Assembly (NCBI RefSeq): GCF_020833685.1
Contig: NZ_JACKZY010000005.1
Span: 186,001 to 250,000, forward strand
Length of the DNA: 64,000 bases
Source of the DNA: Nitratireductor sp. B36
GTDB taxonomy: Bacteria; Pseudomonadota; Alphaproteobacteria; Rhizobiales; Rhizobiaceae
Direction of reading: 5' to 3'
Positions 17,980 to 26,865 of the stretch are shown here, in pieces; positions within the stretch are counted from its first letter, which is position 1, and each line of letters starts with the position of its first letter. Below the pieces are notes generated by a model that was not told where the DNA came from, did no database searches, and worked only from the letters and a program-made list of their open reading frames with translations. The position numbers and the translations under genes were made by a program.

Positions 17980-19488
17980 ATGGACATGCTCTCCGCCCTT
18001 GCGCAGGGATTTGCAGTCGCGATCACGCCGACCAATCTGGCTCTGGCGCTGTTCGGCTGCTTCGCGGGAACGCTGATCGGCGCGCTGCCGGGGCTTGGCC
18101 CCGTGAACGGCGTCGCCATCCTCATCCCGCTCGCCTTCTCGCTCGGGCTGGAGCCCACCTCCGCGCTGATCATGCTGTCATGCATCTATTATGGCTGCAT
18201 GTATGGCGGGCGCATCTCCTCGATCATGCTCAACATTCCCGGCGACGAGCCGGCCATCATGACGACGCTTGACGGCTACCCCATGGCGCGCGCCGGCAAG
18301 GCATCGGAGGCGCTTGCCATCTCGGCTGTCGCCTCCTTTATCGGTGCGACCTTCGCCACGATCGGCCTCACGCTTTTCGCGCCGCTTCTGGCCAAGGCCG
18401 CCATCTATTTCGGCCCAGCGGATTATTTCGCGCTCTATGTCATGGCCTTTGCGACAATCGGCGGCATCACCTCGGTCAACCCGTTCAAGACGCTGCTTGC
18501 CGCCTTCATCGGTTTGATGATCGCCTCGGTCGGGCTCGACCCCGCCACCGGCACGGCGCGCTACACGGCCGGCTCCTTCCATCTCTATGACGGGTTCGAC
18601 CCCATCGTTGCCATTGTCGGTCTGTTCGCCATTTCCGAAGTGCTGGTCTATCTGGAGCGGGTGCATCAAGGGCAGGAGAAAATGGTTCCGCTCGGCCGCG
18701 CATTGCCGCGTTTCAAGGACATGATGGCCGGCGGTTGGGCCAATCTGCGCGGCTCGGTCATCGGCTTTGTCTGCGGCATTCTGCCGGGGGCAGGGGCCTC
18801 GCTCGGCGCGTTCATGTCCTACATCGCCGAACAGCGCTGGAGCGCGAAGGACGGCAGATTTGGCGAGGGTGACCCGCGCGGCATCGCGGCCCCCGAAGCC
18901 GGCAACAACGCGGCATCCGGCGGCGCGTTGATCCCCATGCTCACGCTCGGCGTGCCGGGCAGCGGCACCACGGCTGTCATGCTGGCGCTGCTCATCTCGC
19001 TCAACATCCAGCCCGGCCCATTGCTCTTCGACCGGCAGCCGGACCTCGTCTGGGGCCTGATTGCCGCGCTCTATATCGCCAACATAGCGCTGCTCATCAT
19101 GAACATTCCGATGATCGGCCTGTTCACGCGCATGCTCTCCATGCCGCAATGGGTGCTGATGCCCTTCGTCGTGATGGTCAGCTTTCTCGGTGTCTACTCG
19201 ATCAGCCACTCTACCTTCGACCTGTTCGTCATGGTCGGGTTCGGCGTGATGGGCTACATCCTGCGCATGCTGGGCATTTCCCTGGTGCCGGTCATTCTGG
19301 GCCTGCTTCTGGGTGCGGACATGGAAAACAATCTGCGCCGCGCGCTTTCCATCTCGAACGGCGATTTCCAGATCCTGTTTTCCAGCCCCATCGCGCTGAC
19401 GCTCTACGCCATCACCGCGACCATGCTCGGCCTCGCCTTCCTGCTCGCCTTCCGCTCACGCAGAAGGGCCCGCGCAACGGCGGGGTGA
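17980..19488 (+). CDS. tctA: Tripartite tricarboxylate transporter large permease TctA
   Basis: A 502-residue polytopic permease with 10-12 hydrophobic segments. The TctA repeats are clear: GTLIGALPGLGPVNGVAIL near residue 30 and LPGAGASLGAFMSYIAEQ near residue 268, each holding a Pro-Gly-rich loop, and YGCMYGGRISSI and TLGVPGSGTTAVML. It is the transport channel of the secondary, cation-driven TTT system fed by TctC. It is the last gene of this operon and converges on purU. Confidence 0.95.
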   Translation: MDMLSALAQGFAVAITPTNLALALFGCFAGTLIGALPGLGPVNGVAILIPLAFSLGLEPTSALIMLSCIYYGCMYGGRISSIMLNIPGDEPAIMTTLDGYPMARAGKASEALAISAVASFIGATFATIGLTLFAPLLAKAAIYFGPADYFALYVMAFATIGGITSVNPFKTLLAAFIGLMIASVGLDPATGTARYTAGSFHLYDGFDPIVAIVGLFAISEVLVYLERVHQGQEKMVPLGRALPRFKDMMAGGWANLRGSVIGFVCGILPGAGASLGAFMSYIAEQRWSAKDGRFGEGDPRGIAAPEAGNNAASGGALIPMLTLGVPGSGTTAVMLALLISLNIQPGPLLFDRQPDLVWGLIAALYIANIALLIMNIPMIGLFTRMLSMPQWVLMPFVVMVSFLGVYSISHSTFDLFVMVGFGVMGYILRMLGISLVPVILGLLLGADMENNLRRALSISNGDFQILFSSPIALTLYAITATMLGLAFLLAFRSRRRARATAG

Positions 19489-19509
19489 GACCTCATGCGT
19501 TGACAGGTG

Positions 19510-20364
19510 TCACCCGAAGACGACCGTCTTGTGCCCGTTCATCATCACCCGGTTTTCCAGGTGCAGCTTGACGGCACGGGCGAGAACCCGGCTTTCGATG
19601 TCGCGGCCGGTGGCGACGAAATCTTCTGCCGTCATGGCATGCGTGACACGCTCGGTTTCCTGCTCGATGATCGGACCTTCGTCCAGATCCGGCGTCACAT
19701 AATGCGCCGTCGCGCCGATCAGCTTCACCCCGCGCTCATGCGCCTGGTGATAGGGCTTTGCACCCTTGAAGCTCGGCAGGAACGAATGGTGGATGTTGAT
19801 CACCTTGCCGTAGAGCCGGTTCGAAAGCTCGTTGGAAAGCACCTGCATGTAGCGCGCGAGGATGACGAGATCCGCACCCGTCTCCTTGAACAGGTCGAGA
19901 AGCTTGGCCTCCTGCTCCTGCTTGTTATCCTTCGTCACCTTCCAAAAGTGATAGGGAATGCCCTCCATCTCAGCCGTGGAGCGCGAATCCTCGTGGTTGG
20001 AAACGATGGCCACCACTTCGGCATCGAGCCAGCCGACGCGAATCTGGTAGAGCAGGTGCAAAAGCGCATGGTCGAACTTCGACACCATGATGATGATCTT
20101 CGGCCGCCGTGCCGTGTCGGCGATGGCCGTCTTCATGTCGAAACGCGCAATGGCCGGCTCCAGCGCCCGCAACAGCCCGTCGCGCTCCACGCCCTGTGGC
20201 GCGGTAACGGCGATGCGCATGAAGAAGCGGTTCGTCTGCCGGTCCCAGAACTGATTGGATTCAGCAATATTGGCACCAAGACCGGCAAGCTCCGTCGTCA
20301 CCGCGGCAACAATGCCGGGGCGGTCTTCGCAGGTGAGATTGATATGAAATGTCTTCTCGGTCAT
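19510..20364 (-). CDS. purU: Formyltetrahydrofolate deformylase PurU
   Basis: A 284-residue enzyme that hydrolyses 10-formyl-THF to formate and THF. An N-terminal ACT domain (HINLTCEDRPGIVAAVTTEL, about residues 5-25 onward) is followed by the formyltransferase fold, with the catalytic Asn/His region VINIHHSFLPSFKGAKPY and Asp in YVTPDLDEGPIIEQ. The ATG chosen matches the family N-terminus MTEKTFHIN; a start 12 codons upstream is unlikely. It is a stand-alone gene, convergent with tctA and divergent from the inositol-type operon. Confidence 0.95.
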   Translation of the reverse strand: MTEKTFHINLTCEDRPGIVAAVTTELAGLGANIAESNQFWDRQTNRFFMRIAVTAPQGVERDGLLRALEPAIARFDMKTAIADTARRPKIIIMVSKFDHALLHLLYQIRVGWLDAEVVAIVSNHEDSRSTAEMEGIPYHFWKVTKDNKQEQEAKLLDLFKETGADLVILARYMQVLSNELSNRLYGKVINIHHSFLPSFKGAKPYHQAHERGVKLIGATAHYVTPDLDEGPIIEQETERVTHAMTAEDFVATGRDIESRVLARAVKLHLENRVMMNGHKTVVFG

Positions 20365-20557
20365 GGCGCGGCCTGAAATGGTGGATTGCAGAGTGAACAC
20401 CCCGAAGGGTGCCGGGGTTTATACGCCATCGGGCCGGGATTGAAACCGCGTTCGTTTCGACGGACGGGTGTTTTCTCTCACGATTGCGTTGACGGCCATT
20501 GGCGCTGTCGACATCCTCTCGCCGGCCATTCCCCGGCCACGTCCCCGAGGAGACCCC

Positions 20558-21388
20558 ATGACGAAAGAAGCTCTCTTTGCGCTCAACCACATGTGCGCCC
20601 CCCATCGCCCGATTTCCGAATTCTTCGACCTCGCCATTTCGCTTGGCGTGAAGGGCGTGGAAATCCGCAACGATCTGGAAGGCAACGCCATTCTGGATGG
20701 CACGTCGCCGGCATCGGTCCGTAGCGAGGCGAAGGCACGCGGCCTGCGCATCCTCTCCATCAACGCATTGCAGCGCTTCAACGATTGGAACGACACCCGC
20801 GAGGAGGAAGCTCGATCTCTGATTGCCTATGCGCGTGATTGCGGCGCGGAGGCGCTGGTGCTCGTGCCCGTCAATGACGGCACCGGAACCGCCGATGGAG
20901 AACGGCAGTGCAATCTGCGAACTGCGCTGAAGGGCCTGCGCCCGCTCCTCGAAGACGCCGGCATCATTGGCCTTGTCGAACCGCTCGGCTTTGAAACCTG
21001 TTCCCTGCGCCTCAAATCGGAAGCCGTCGAGGCAATCGCCTCGCTGGATGCCGCCGGCACCTTCCGGCTCGTGCATGACACGTTTCATCACACGCTTTCC
21101 GGCGAGGAGAGCTTCCATGTTGCCGAGACCGGGCTCGTTCACATTTCCGGTGTCGTCGACACGGCGCTTTCGGTCTCCGACATGCGCGACGGACATCGTG
21201 TGCTGGTCGACGAGAACGACCGGCTGGACAATGTCGGGCAAATCTCAGCCCTGTGTTCTGAAGGCTATCGAGGGCCGTTTTCGTTCGAGCCGTTTGCGGA
21301 TTCCGTTCACACGTCCCGCGATCTGCACAGCGACCTCCAAGAGAGCATGCAGCACCTGCGCGCCACCGCTTTTCCACCACCCGCCTGA
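20558..21388 (+). CDS. Sugar-phosphate isomerase/epimerase-like TIM-barrel protein (IolI/MocC type)
   Basis: A 276-residue AP-endonuclease-2-fold TIM barrel. It shows the start block LFALNHMCAP, FFDLAISLGVKGVEIRND, the metal ligand glutamate in IIGLVEPLGFET, histidines in LVHDTFHH and VHISGV, and a final SFEPFA glutamate, as expected for a divalent-metal isomerase. The ATG has GAGGAG upstream. Co-location with a CUT2 importer and an inositol 2-dehydrogenase suggests an inosose isomerase role like IolI, or MocC of rhizopine catabolism; which one cannot be decided here. Confidence 0.85.
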   Translation: MTKEALFALNHMCAPHRPISEFFDLAISLGVKGVEIRNDLEGNAILDGTSPASVRSEAKARGLRILSINALQRFNDWNDTREEEARSLIAYARDCGAEALVLVPVNDGTGTADGERQCNLRTALKGLRPLLEDAGIIGLVEPLGFETCSLRLKSEAVEAIASLDAAGTFRLVHDTFHHTLSGEESFHVAETGLVHISGVVDTALSVSDMRDGHRVLVDENDRLDNVGQISALCSEGYRGPFSFEPFADSVHTSRDLHSDLQESMQHLRATAFPPPA

Positions 21389-21414
21389 GGCGAAAAGCCA
21401 AATGGAATTTCGCC

Positions 21415-21443
21415 TTGACGCATCCGCAAGAAATAGAATAAAT
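21415..21443 (+). promoter_or_regulatory. Candidate promoter of the inositol-type ABC operon
   Basis: In the 226-base gap before the binding-protein gene, TTGACG (21415-21420) and ATAAAT (21438-21443) are separated by 17 bases in an AT-rich stretch that contrasts with the flanking GC content. Just upstream, GGCGAAA (21389-21395) and TTTCGCC (21408-21414) form a 7-bp hairpin directly after the previous stop codon. Confidence 0.55.
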
Positions 21444-21614
21444 ATTACATATTGAGTTTTTAACGGTGCCGACATTCTATTTTCTTGGAGTGTCGGGCGG
21501 TTGGAAGGCGAGGAGTTCGGCTGCTCATGTGCCGGTGAGGCTCATACATTCCCATTGAAGGATTCCGGTCAAAGCGGGTGCTGCCGGACACCCATCGTGT
21601 GGAGGAGCATTCAG

Positions 21615-22559
21615 ATGAAAAAGCTTATGATGGGCGTTGCCGTTTCGGCACTGATGTCCACCTCGGCCATGGCTGAGACGGTCGGTGTCTCCATGGCATT
21701 GTTCGACGACAATTTCCTGACTGTCTTGCGCAATGGCATGGTCGACTATGCCGAAACGCTGGACGGCGTCGAACTGCAGGTGGAGGACGCGCAGAACGAC
21801 GTTGGCAAACAGCTCAACCAGATCCAGAACTTCATCGCCTCGGGTGTCGATGCCGTCATCGTCAATCCGGTCGACACCGACGCCACCGTGGCCATGACCA
21901 AGGCGGCAGCCGATGCAGGCGTGCCGCTCGTCTTCGTCAACCGCGAGCCGGTCAATGTCGATGACCTGCCCGACAACCAGGCCTTCGTCGCCTCCGATGA
22001 GCGCGAATCCGGCACGCTGGAAGCGCAGGAAATCTGCCGCCTGCTCAAGGAGAAGGGCAAGGGTGAGGGCGCAAAAATCGTTGTTCTGATGGGTGAGCTC
22101 TCCAATCAGGCGGCGCGCATGCGCACCCAGGATGTTCATGACGTCATCGCCACGGATGAATGCTCCTTCATGGAAATCGTCGAGGAGCAGACCGCCAACT
22201 GGCAGCGCACCGAGGCAACCGATCTGATGACCAACTGGCTTTCCGCCGGGCTGGAGTTCGACGCCGTTGTCTCCAACAATGACGAAATGGCCATTGGCGC
22301 CATCCAGGCCATGAAAGCCGCCAACATCTCGATGGAAGACATGCTGGTCGGCGGTGTCGATGCCACGCAGGATGCGCTCGCAGCCATGGCCGCCGGCGAT
22401 CTCGACGTGACCGTGTTCCAGGACGCGGCAGGGCAGGGCAAGGGCGCGCTCGATGCGGCCCTCAGGCTCGCCAAGGGTGAAGACGTCGATCAGAAGGTGT
22501 ATATTCCCTTCCAGCTCGTGACGCCGGACAATATGGATCAGTTCACGACCAAGAACTGA
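21615..22559 (+). CDS. Sugar ABC transporter binding protein, inositol/ribose (CUT2) type
   Basis: A 314-residue periplasmic binding protein of the Peripla_BP_4 family. A signal peptide (MKKLMMGVAVSALMSTSAMA) precedes mature sequence starting ETVGVSMALFDDNFL. The NFIASGVDAVIVNPVDTDA block and the NNDEMAIGAIQAM hinge block are typical of ribose/inositol binders. GGAGGAG lies ideally before the ATG. Similarity in style to rhizobial MocB/IbpA and the neighbouring inositol dehydrogenase point to myo-inositol or a derivative. Confidence 0.9.
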   Translation: MKKLMMGVAVSALMSTSAMAETVGVSMALFDDNFLTVLRNGMVDYAETLDGVELQVEDAQNDVGKQLNQIQNFIASGVDAVIVNPVDTDATVAMTKAAADAGVPLVFVNREPVNVDDLPDNQAFVASDERESGTLEAQEICRLLKEKGKGEGAKIVVLMGELSNQAARMRTQDVHDVIATDECSFMEIVEEQTANWQRTEATDLMTNWLSAGLEFDAVVSNNDEMAIGAIQAMKAANISMEDMLVGGVDATQDALAAMAAGDLDVTVFQDAAGQGKGALDAALRLAKGEDVDQKVYIPFQLVTPDNMDQFTTKN

Positions 22560-22639
22560 ATGTCCGGACCTGACGGCGGCGGCCATCGGGTCGCCGCCAT
22601 CCCGCCGGCCCGTGCCGGCTCCCCTTGGCGGAATTGACA

Positions 22640-23668
22640 ATGGCAAACCAGGCACAAGCAGTTTCCGACAGCGCCGCGGAAATGCCCCAGAAGCGGCCGC
22701 GCTCGCACGAATTGAATGCGTTGCTCGGCCTTGTCGGCATCGCACTCATTTTCGAGATTCTTGGCTGGATCTTTCAGGGGCAGAGCTTCCTGTTCAACAC
22801 CCAGCGCCTGTCCATCATGATCCTGCAGGTTTCGGTGGTGGGCATCATCGCCATCGGCGTGACGCAGGTCATCATCACCGGTGGCATCGATCTTTCATCA
22901 GGCTCGGTGGTCGGCGCCACGGCGATGATTGCGATGAGCTTCGCTCAGGTGAGCACCTATCCGCGCGCGGTTTATCCGGAACTGACCGATCTTCCTGTCA
23001 TCATTCCCATACTCATCGGCCTTGCCTGCGGCATCGTGGCCGGCATGATCAACGGTCTGCTGATTGCCTTCACGAAAATCCCCCCCTTCATCGCCACGCT
23101 CGGCATGATGGTGACGGCGCGCGGCATCGCCAAATGGTACACGAAGGGCCAGCCGGTCTCCTTCCCGACCGACAGTTTTGCAGCCCTGGGGCAGGGCATG
23201 ACCCCGGTCTTCATCTTTCTGGCGATCGTGGCTCTTTTCCATGTGGCGCTCAAATACACCGTCTATGGCAAGCACACATATGCCATCGGCTCCAACGAGC
23301 AGGCGGCGCGCATGTCGGGCATCAATGTCGAGCGGCATCTGGTGCTGGTCTATACGATAGCGGGTCTTCTCGCCGGTCTTGCCGGCATGGTGATCGCCGC
23401 CCGCGGACTGACCGCGCAAGCCGGAATGGGCATCATGTATGAGCTCGATGCCATCGCCATGGCCGTTATCGGCGGCGTGTCGCTTTCCGGTGGACGCGGC
23501 TCGATCATCGGAACGCTGATCGGCGCCGTCATCTTCGGCGTCATCATATCCGGCTTCACCTTCCTGCGGCTCGATGCCTACTATCAGGAAATGATCAAGG
23601 GCGTGATCATCGTCGCCGCCGTGGTGGCCGATGTCTACCGCCAGCGCATGCGGCCACGGTCGCGCTGA
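22640..23668 (+). CDS. Sugar ABC transporter permease, CUT2 family
   Basis: A 342-residue inner-membrane permease of the BPD_transp_2 family with about ten helices. GVTQVIITGGIDLSSGSVVG near residue 75 and AIAMAVIGGVSLSGGRGSIIGT near residue 275 are the paired CUT2 signatures, and the second contains the ATPase-contact loop region. The ATG at 22640 was chosen over a TTG five codons earlier. It works with the binding protein upstream and the ATPase 16 bases downstream. Confidence 0.93.
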   Translation: MANQAQAVSDSAAEMPQKRPRSHELNALLGLVGIALIFEILGWIFQGQSFLFNTQRLSIMILQVSVVGIIAIGVTQVIITGGIDLSSGSVVGATAMIAMSFAQVSTYPRAVYPELTDLPVIIPILIGLACGIVAGMINGLLIAFTKIPPFIATLGMMVTARGIAKWYTKGQPVSFPTDSFAALGQGMTPVFIFLAIVALFHVALKYTVYGKHTYAIGSNEQAARMSGINVERHLVLVYTIAGLLAGLAGMVIAARGLTAQAGMGIMYELDAIAMAVIGGVSLSGGRGSIIGTLIGAVIFGVIISGFTFLRLDAYYQEMIKGVIIVAAVVADVYRQRMRPRSR

Positions 23669-23684
23669 ACCCCGGGAGGACCCC

Positions 23685-24485
23685 ATGACAGGCGAAAAAC
23701 GGGCAGGCGCAGAACGCAAAGTCATCCTCAGAACCGAGGGGCTGACCAAGCATTATGGCGGTGTGCGCGCACTTGAGGATGCCAATTTCGAGCTTCTTGA
23801 CGGCGAACACGTGGCCATCGTCGGCGACAATGGTGCCGGCAAGTCGACCTTTGTACGTCAGATCACCGGCGTGGAGCGACCGACGTCCGGCAAGATCCTG
23901 TTCGATGGACAGGAAATGGATTTTCAAAGTCCGGTCGATGCCCGCGAGGCAGGTATTGAGGCCGTGTTCCAGAATCTTGCACTCGCCGACGATCTGGACG
24001 TGCCCTCCAACATTTTTCTCGGCCGGGAGGAGACCTATTTCAATCTCGGTCCGTTCAGCTTCCTGAACGAGAAGAAAATGCTGCAGCGCAGCCAGGAAGC
24101 ACTCGAAAAAACGGGTGTGAAAATCCCCAACCTGCACAACGCTATCGCCAACATGTCCGGCGGTCAGCGCCAGTGTGTCGCCATCAGCCGCGCTGCGAGC
24201 TTCGCTTCGAAGCTGATCCTCATGGATGAGCCCACAGCGGCCCTGGGCGTGCAGGAAACGACGCAGGTGGAAAACATCATTCGCGGCCTGAAGAAACGCG
24301 GCATTCCGCTGATCCTCGTCAGCCACAATCTCAGGCAGGTCTTCAACCTCGTCGACAAGATCTGGGTGTTCCGGCGCGGCCGCATCGCCGGCATGCTGGA
24401 AGCCGACAAGACGGACGGAAACGAAGTGGTCTCGCTGATCACCGGCGTGCAGTCCGGCGTTCACGAAAACGCCAGTTACATCTGA
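23685..24485 (+). CDS. Sugar ABC transporter ATP-binding protein, single-domain CUT2
   Basis: A 266-residue ATPase with one nucleotide-binding domain: Walker A GDNGAGKST near residue 49, signature motif MSGGQRQ, Walker B LILMDEPTAALG, and the switch histidine in LVSHN. CUT2 importers normally use a double-domain ATPase of about 500 residues; here only one domain is present, as in the rhizobial FrcA type, so it must work as a homodimer. AALG in place of the usual SALG/AALGV variants is normal for this group. GGGAGGA precedes the ATG. Confidence 0.92.
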   Translation: MTGEKRAGAERKVILRTEGLTKHYGGVRALEDANFELLDGEHVAIVGDNGAGKSTFVRQITGVERPTSGKILFDGQEMDFQSPVDAREAGIEAVFQNLALADDLDVPSNIFLGREETYFNLGPFSFLNEKKMLQRSQEALEKTGVKIPNLHNAIANMSGGQRQCVAISRAASFASKLILMDEPTAALGVQETTQVENIIRGLKKRGIPLILVSHNLRQVFNLVDKIWVFRRGRIAGMLEADKTDGNEVVSLITGVQSGVHENASYI

Positions 24486-24522
24486 GACAAAGACTTCCAA
24501 ATTCCAGACAGAAAGACCCTAC

Positions 24523-25524
24523 ATGACCGTAAACTTCGCGCTTCTTGGTGCCGGGCGCATCGGCAAGGTGCATGCAAAGGCGATTGCCGGTAATGCGGAG
24601 GCGCAGCTTGTCGCCGTCGCTGATGCCTTTGCAGAGGCTGCACAGGCTGTTGCCGATGCCTATGGATGCGCGGTTCGCAGCATTGAAGACATTGAGGCCG
24701 ACAGGAGCATTGATGCCGTCGTCATCTGCACGCCGACCGATACGCATGCGGATCTGATCGAGCGCTTTGCCCGCGCCGGCAAGGCTGTTTTCTGTGAAAA
24801 GCCCGTCGATCTAAGCCTTGCTCGCGTGAAGCAGTGCCTTGGCGTGGTGAAGGAAACGGGTACCGTGCTGATGGTGGGTTTCAACCGCCGCTTCGATCCG
24901 CATTTCGCTGCCGTGCGCGCAGCGATCGACGAAGGACGCATTGGCCCTGTCGAGATGGTGCAGATCACCTCGCGCGATCCCGGCCCGCCGCCCATCAGCT
25001 ACATAAAGTCATCGGGTGGCATCCTGCGTGACATGACGATCCACGATTTCGACATGGCGCGTTTTCTGCTGGGCGAGGAGCCCGAGACGGTGTTTGCCAC
25101 TGCTTCGGTTCTGGTCGATCCGGCCATCGGCGAGGCCGGGGATTTCGACAGCGTTTCCGTCATCCTCACCACCGCCTCGGGGCGGCAATGCAGCATCTCC
25201 AATTCGCGCCGTGCCACCTATGGCTACGACCAGCGGATCGAGGTGCTGGGTGCTGCGGGCGCAATCGCGGCGGAAAACCAGCGACCCGTATCCATAGAGA
25301 TCGCCAATGCGCAGGGTTTTACCCGCCCGCCGCTGCATGATTTCTTCATGACCCGCTATACGGAGGCCTATGCCGCCGAGATTGCCAGCTTCATCGCCGC
25401 CATTGTCGAGGGCAAGCCGGCGTCACCCTCGGGCGAGGACGGTCTGCGCGCGCTGGCACTGGCCGATGCGGCGCTGCTCTCGGTGAAGGAAGGTCGTGCG
25501 GTAAAGCTGTCAGAAATCCTCTGA
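24523..25524 (+). CDS. iolG: Inositol 2-dehydrogenase-type Gfo/Idh/MocA oxidoreductase
   Basis: A 333-residue NAD-dependent dehydrogenase. The Rossmann start is FALLGAGRIG (residues 5-14). The EKP motif has Lys93 in FCEKPVDL, and the catalytic pair sits in RDMTIHDFDMARF (Asp170, His174). YGYDQRIEVLGAAG and the overall length match IolG/IdhA myo-inositol 2-dehydrogenases. The product would be scyllo-inosose, consistent with the isomerase gene at the head of the operon. Other polyols or rhizopine (MocA) remain possible. It starts 37 bases after the ATPase gene. Confidence 0.9.
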   Translation: MTVNFALLGAGRIGKVHAKAIAGNAEAQLVAVADAFAEAAQAVADAYGCAVRSIEDIEADRSIDAVVICTPTDTHADLIERFARAGKAVFCEKPVDLSLARVKQCLGVVKETGTVLMVGFNRRFDPHFAAVRAAIDEGRIGPVEMVQITSRDPGPPPISYIKSSGGILRDMTIHDFDMARFLLGEEPETVFATASVLVDPAIGEAGDFDSVSVILTTASGRQCSISNSRRATYGYDQRIEVLGAAGAIAAENQRPVSIEIANAQGFTRPPLHDFFMTRYTEAYAAEIASFIAAIVEGKPASPSGEDGLRALALADAALLSVKEGRAVKLSEIL

Positions 25525-25531
25525 CAGGGAG

Positions 25532-26257
25532 TTAGTTGGCAAGCCAGCGTTCGGACAAGTGGGTTTTTGCCGCGCGCACGCTGGCCTCCAGCCCATCGCC
25601 CCGGGCAAGACCCGCAGCGATGGCGCTGGCCAGCATGCAGCCGGTGCCACGCATCGTGCCAGGAAGACGCGGACCCTCGAATCGCAATGGCGGTTCCCCC
25701 GCCTGAAACAGCGTGTCCACGGCGCGCGGCCCCTCTGCATGCCCGCCTTTCACGAGCAGCGTCTTCACACCGCTGCCAAGCAGACCGCGCGCCTGCTGGT
25801 GTTCATCTGCCTCGCTCCCACCTGAAAGGAGTGCGAGCTCAGGCAGGTTGGGTGTGACGAGCGTGCAAAGCGGCATCAGGCCTTTCCGCATCACTGCAAT
25901 GGCATCGTCGCAAAGCAGCGCCCGCCCGGAAGACGACGCGACCACCGGATCTAGCACCACCGGTGTCGCCACATGGTCGCGCAGAACCGCCGCGACGCGC
26001 GCCACGGTCTCGCGGCTTCCGAGCATGCCGATCTTGATGGCCGCGACCACGTTTGCCGAAAGGGCGGCGCGCATCTGTGCTTCCACCAGATCGGGCTCGC
26101 AGAGCTGGACGCGCTCCACCGCCGTGTGGGTCTGCACCGTTACTGCCGTAAGCGCGAGGCAGGCTTTCACGCCAAAGGCAGCAAGTGTCTCCACATCGCG
26201 CGCGATGCCGGCCCCGCCAGACGAGTCCGAACCGGCAATCACCAGCACATGCGCCAT
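25532..26257 (-). CDS. thiD: Hydroxymethylpyrimidine (phosphate) kinase ThiD
   Basis: A 241-residue ribokinase-fold enzyme that phosphorylates HMP and HMP-P to HMP-PP. The start VLVIAGSDSSGGAGIARDVE is the family N-terminus. VLDPVVASSSGRALL near residue 120, VTPNLPEL and the anion-hole LPGTMRGTGCMLASAIAAGLA are present. The ATG lies 2 bases after the thiE stop; an ATG four codons upstream, inside thiE, is possible. It is the last gene of the thiamine operon and converges on iolG. Confidence 0.94.
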   Translation of the reverse strand: MAHVLVIAGSDSSGGAGIARDVETLAAFGVKACLALTAVTVQTHTAVERVQLCEPDLVEAQMRAALSANVVAAIKIGMLGSRETVARVAAVLRDHVATPVVLDPVVASSSGRALLCDDAIAVMRKGLMPLCTLVTPNLPELALLSGGSEADEHQQARGLLGSGVKTLLVKGGHAEGPRAVDTLFQAGEPPLRFEGPRLPGTMRGTGCMLASAIAAGLARGDGLEASVRAAKTHLSERWLAN

Positions 26258-26259
26258 GC

Positions 26260-26865
26260 TCACCGCCATTGCGCGGTGGCTGCCAGCCATTCGCGCGTGC
26301 GCGCTTCCGGATCTGGATTCAGCGTGATGTCCGTCACCACGGCAGCACTATCCGCCCCCGCCGCAAACACGCCGGGAAGCCGTTCGGGATTCAGCCCGCC
26401 AATCGCCACCAGCGGCACATCGCCGACACGCTTTCGCCAGTCGGCCAGCCGGTCGAGCCCCTGCGGGCCCCATTTCATCTTCTTGAGGATCGTCGGATAG
26501 ACCGGCCCGAGCGCGACATAGTCCGGCTTCGCGGCGAGTGCCGTGCGCAGTTCCGCCCCGTCATGGGTGCTGATGCCGAGCTTCAGCCCCGCCGCGCGGA
26601 TCGCATCGAGATCGGCCTCAGCCAGGTCTTCCTGGCCCAGATGGATGAAATCGCAATCCGCCTCGATGGCCAGCCGCCAGTGGTCATTCACGATGAGCTG
26701 GCAATCGTGTTCGGCGCAGATGCGCCTTGCCTCGATGATTTCTTCGCGAAGTGCTGCCTCATCCATCTCCTTGATGCGCAACTGCACGAGCTTCACGCCG
26801 AGGGGAACGAGCCTGCCGATCCACGCCGCGCTGTCGACAATCAGGTAGAAGGGATCGAGTTTCAT
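26260..26865 (-). CDS. thiE: Thiamine-phosphate synthase ThiE
   Basis: A 201-residue TIM barrel that couples HMP-PP and carboxythiazole phosphate to thiamine phosphate. QLRIKEMDE is a variant of the usual QxRxK block; [23 protein letters not shown] carries the pyrophosphate-binding residues; GPVYPTILK and [27 protein letters not shown] are typical. It shares 4 bases with the thiG stop (ATGA). Slightly atypical in sequence, but the operon context makes the call safe. Confidence 0.92.
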   Translation of the reverse strand: MKLDPFYLIVDSAAWIGRLVPLGVKLVQLRIKEMDEAALREEIIEARRICAEHDCQLIVNDHWRLAIEADCDFIHLGQEDLAEADLDAIRAAGLKLGISTHDGAELRTALAAKPDYVALGPVYPTILKKMKWGPQGLDRLADWRKRVGDVPLVAIGGLNPERLPGVFAAGADSAAVVTDITLNPDPEARTREWLAATAQWR

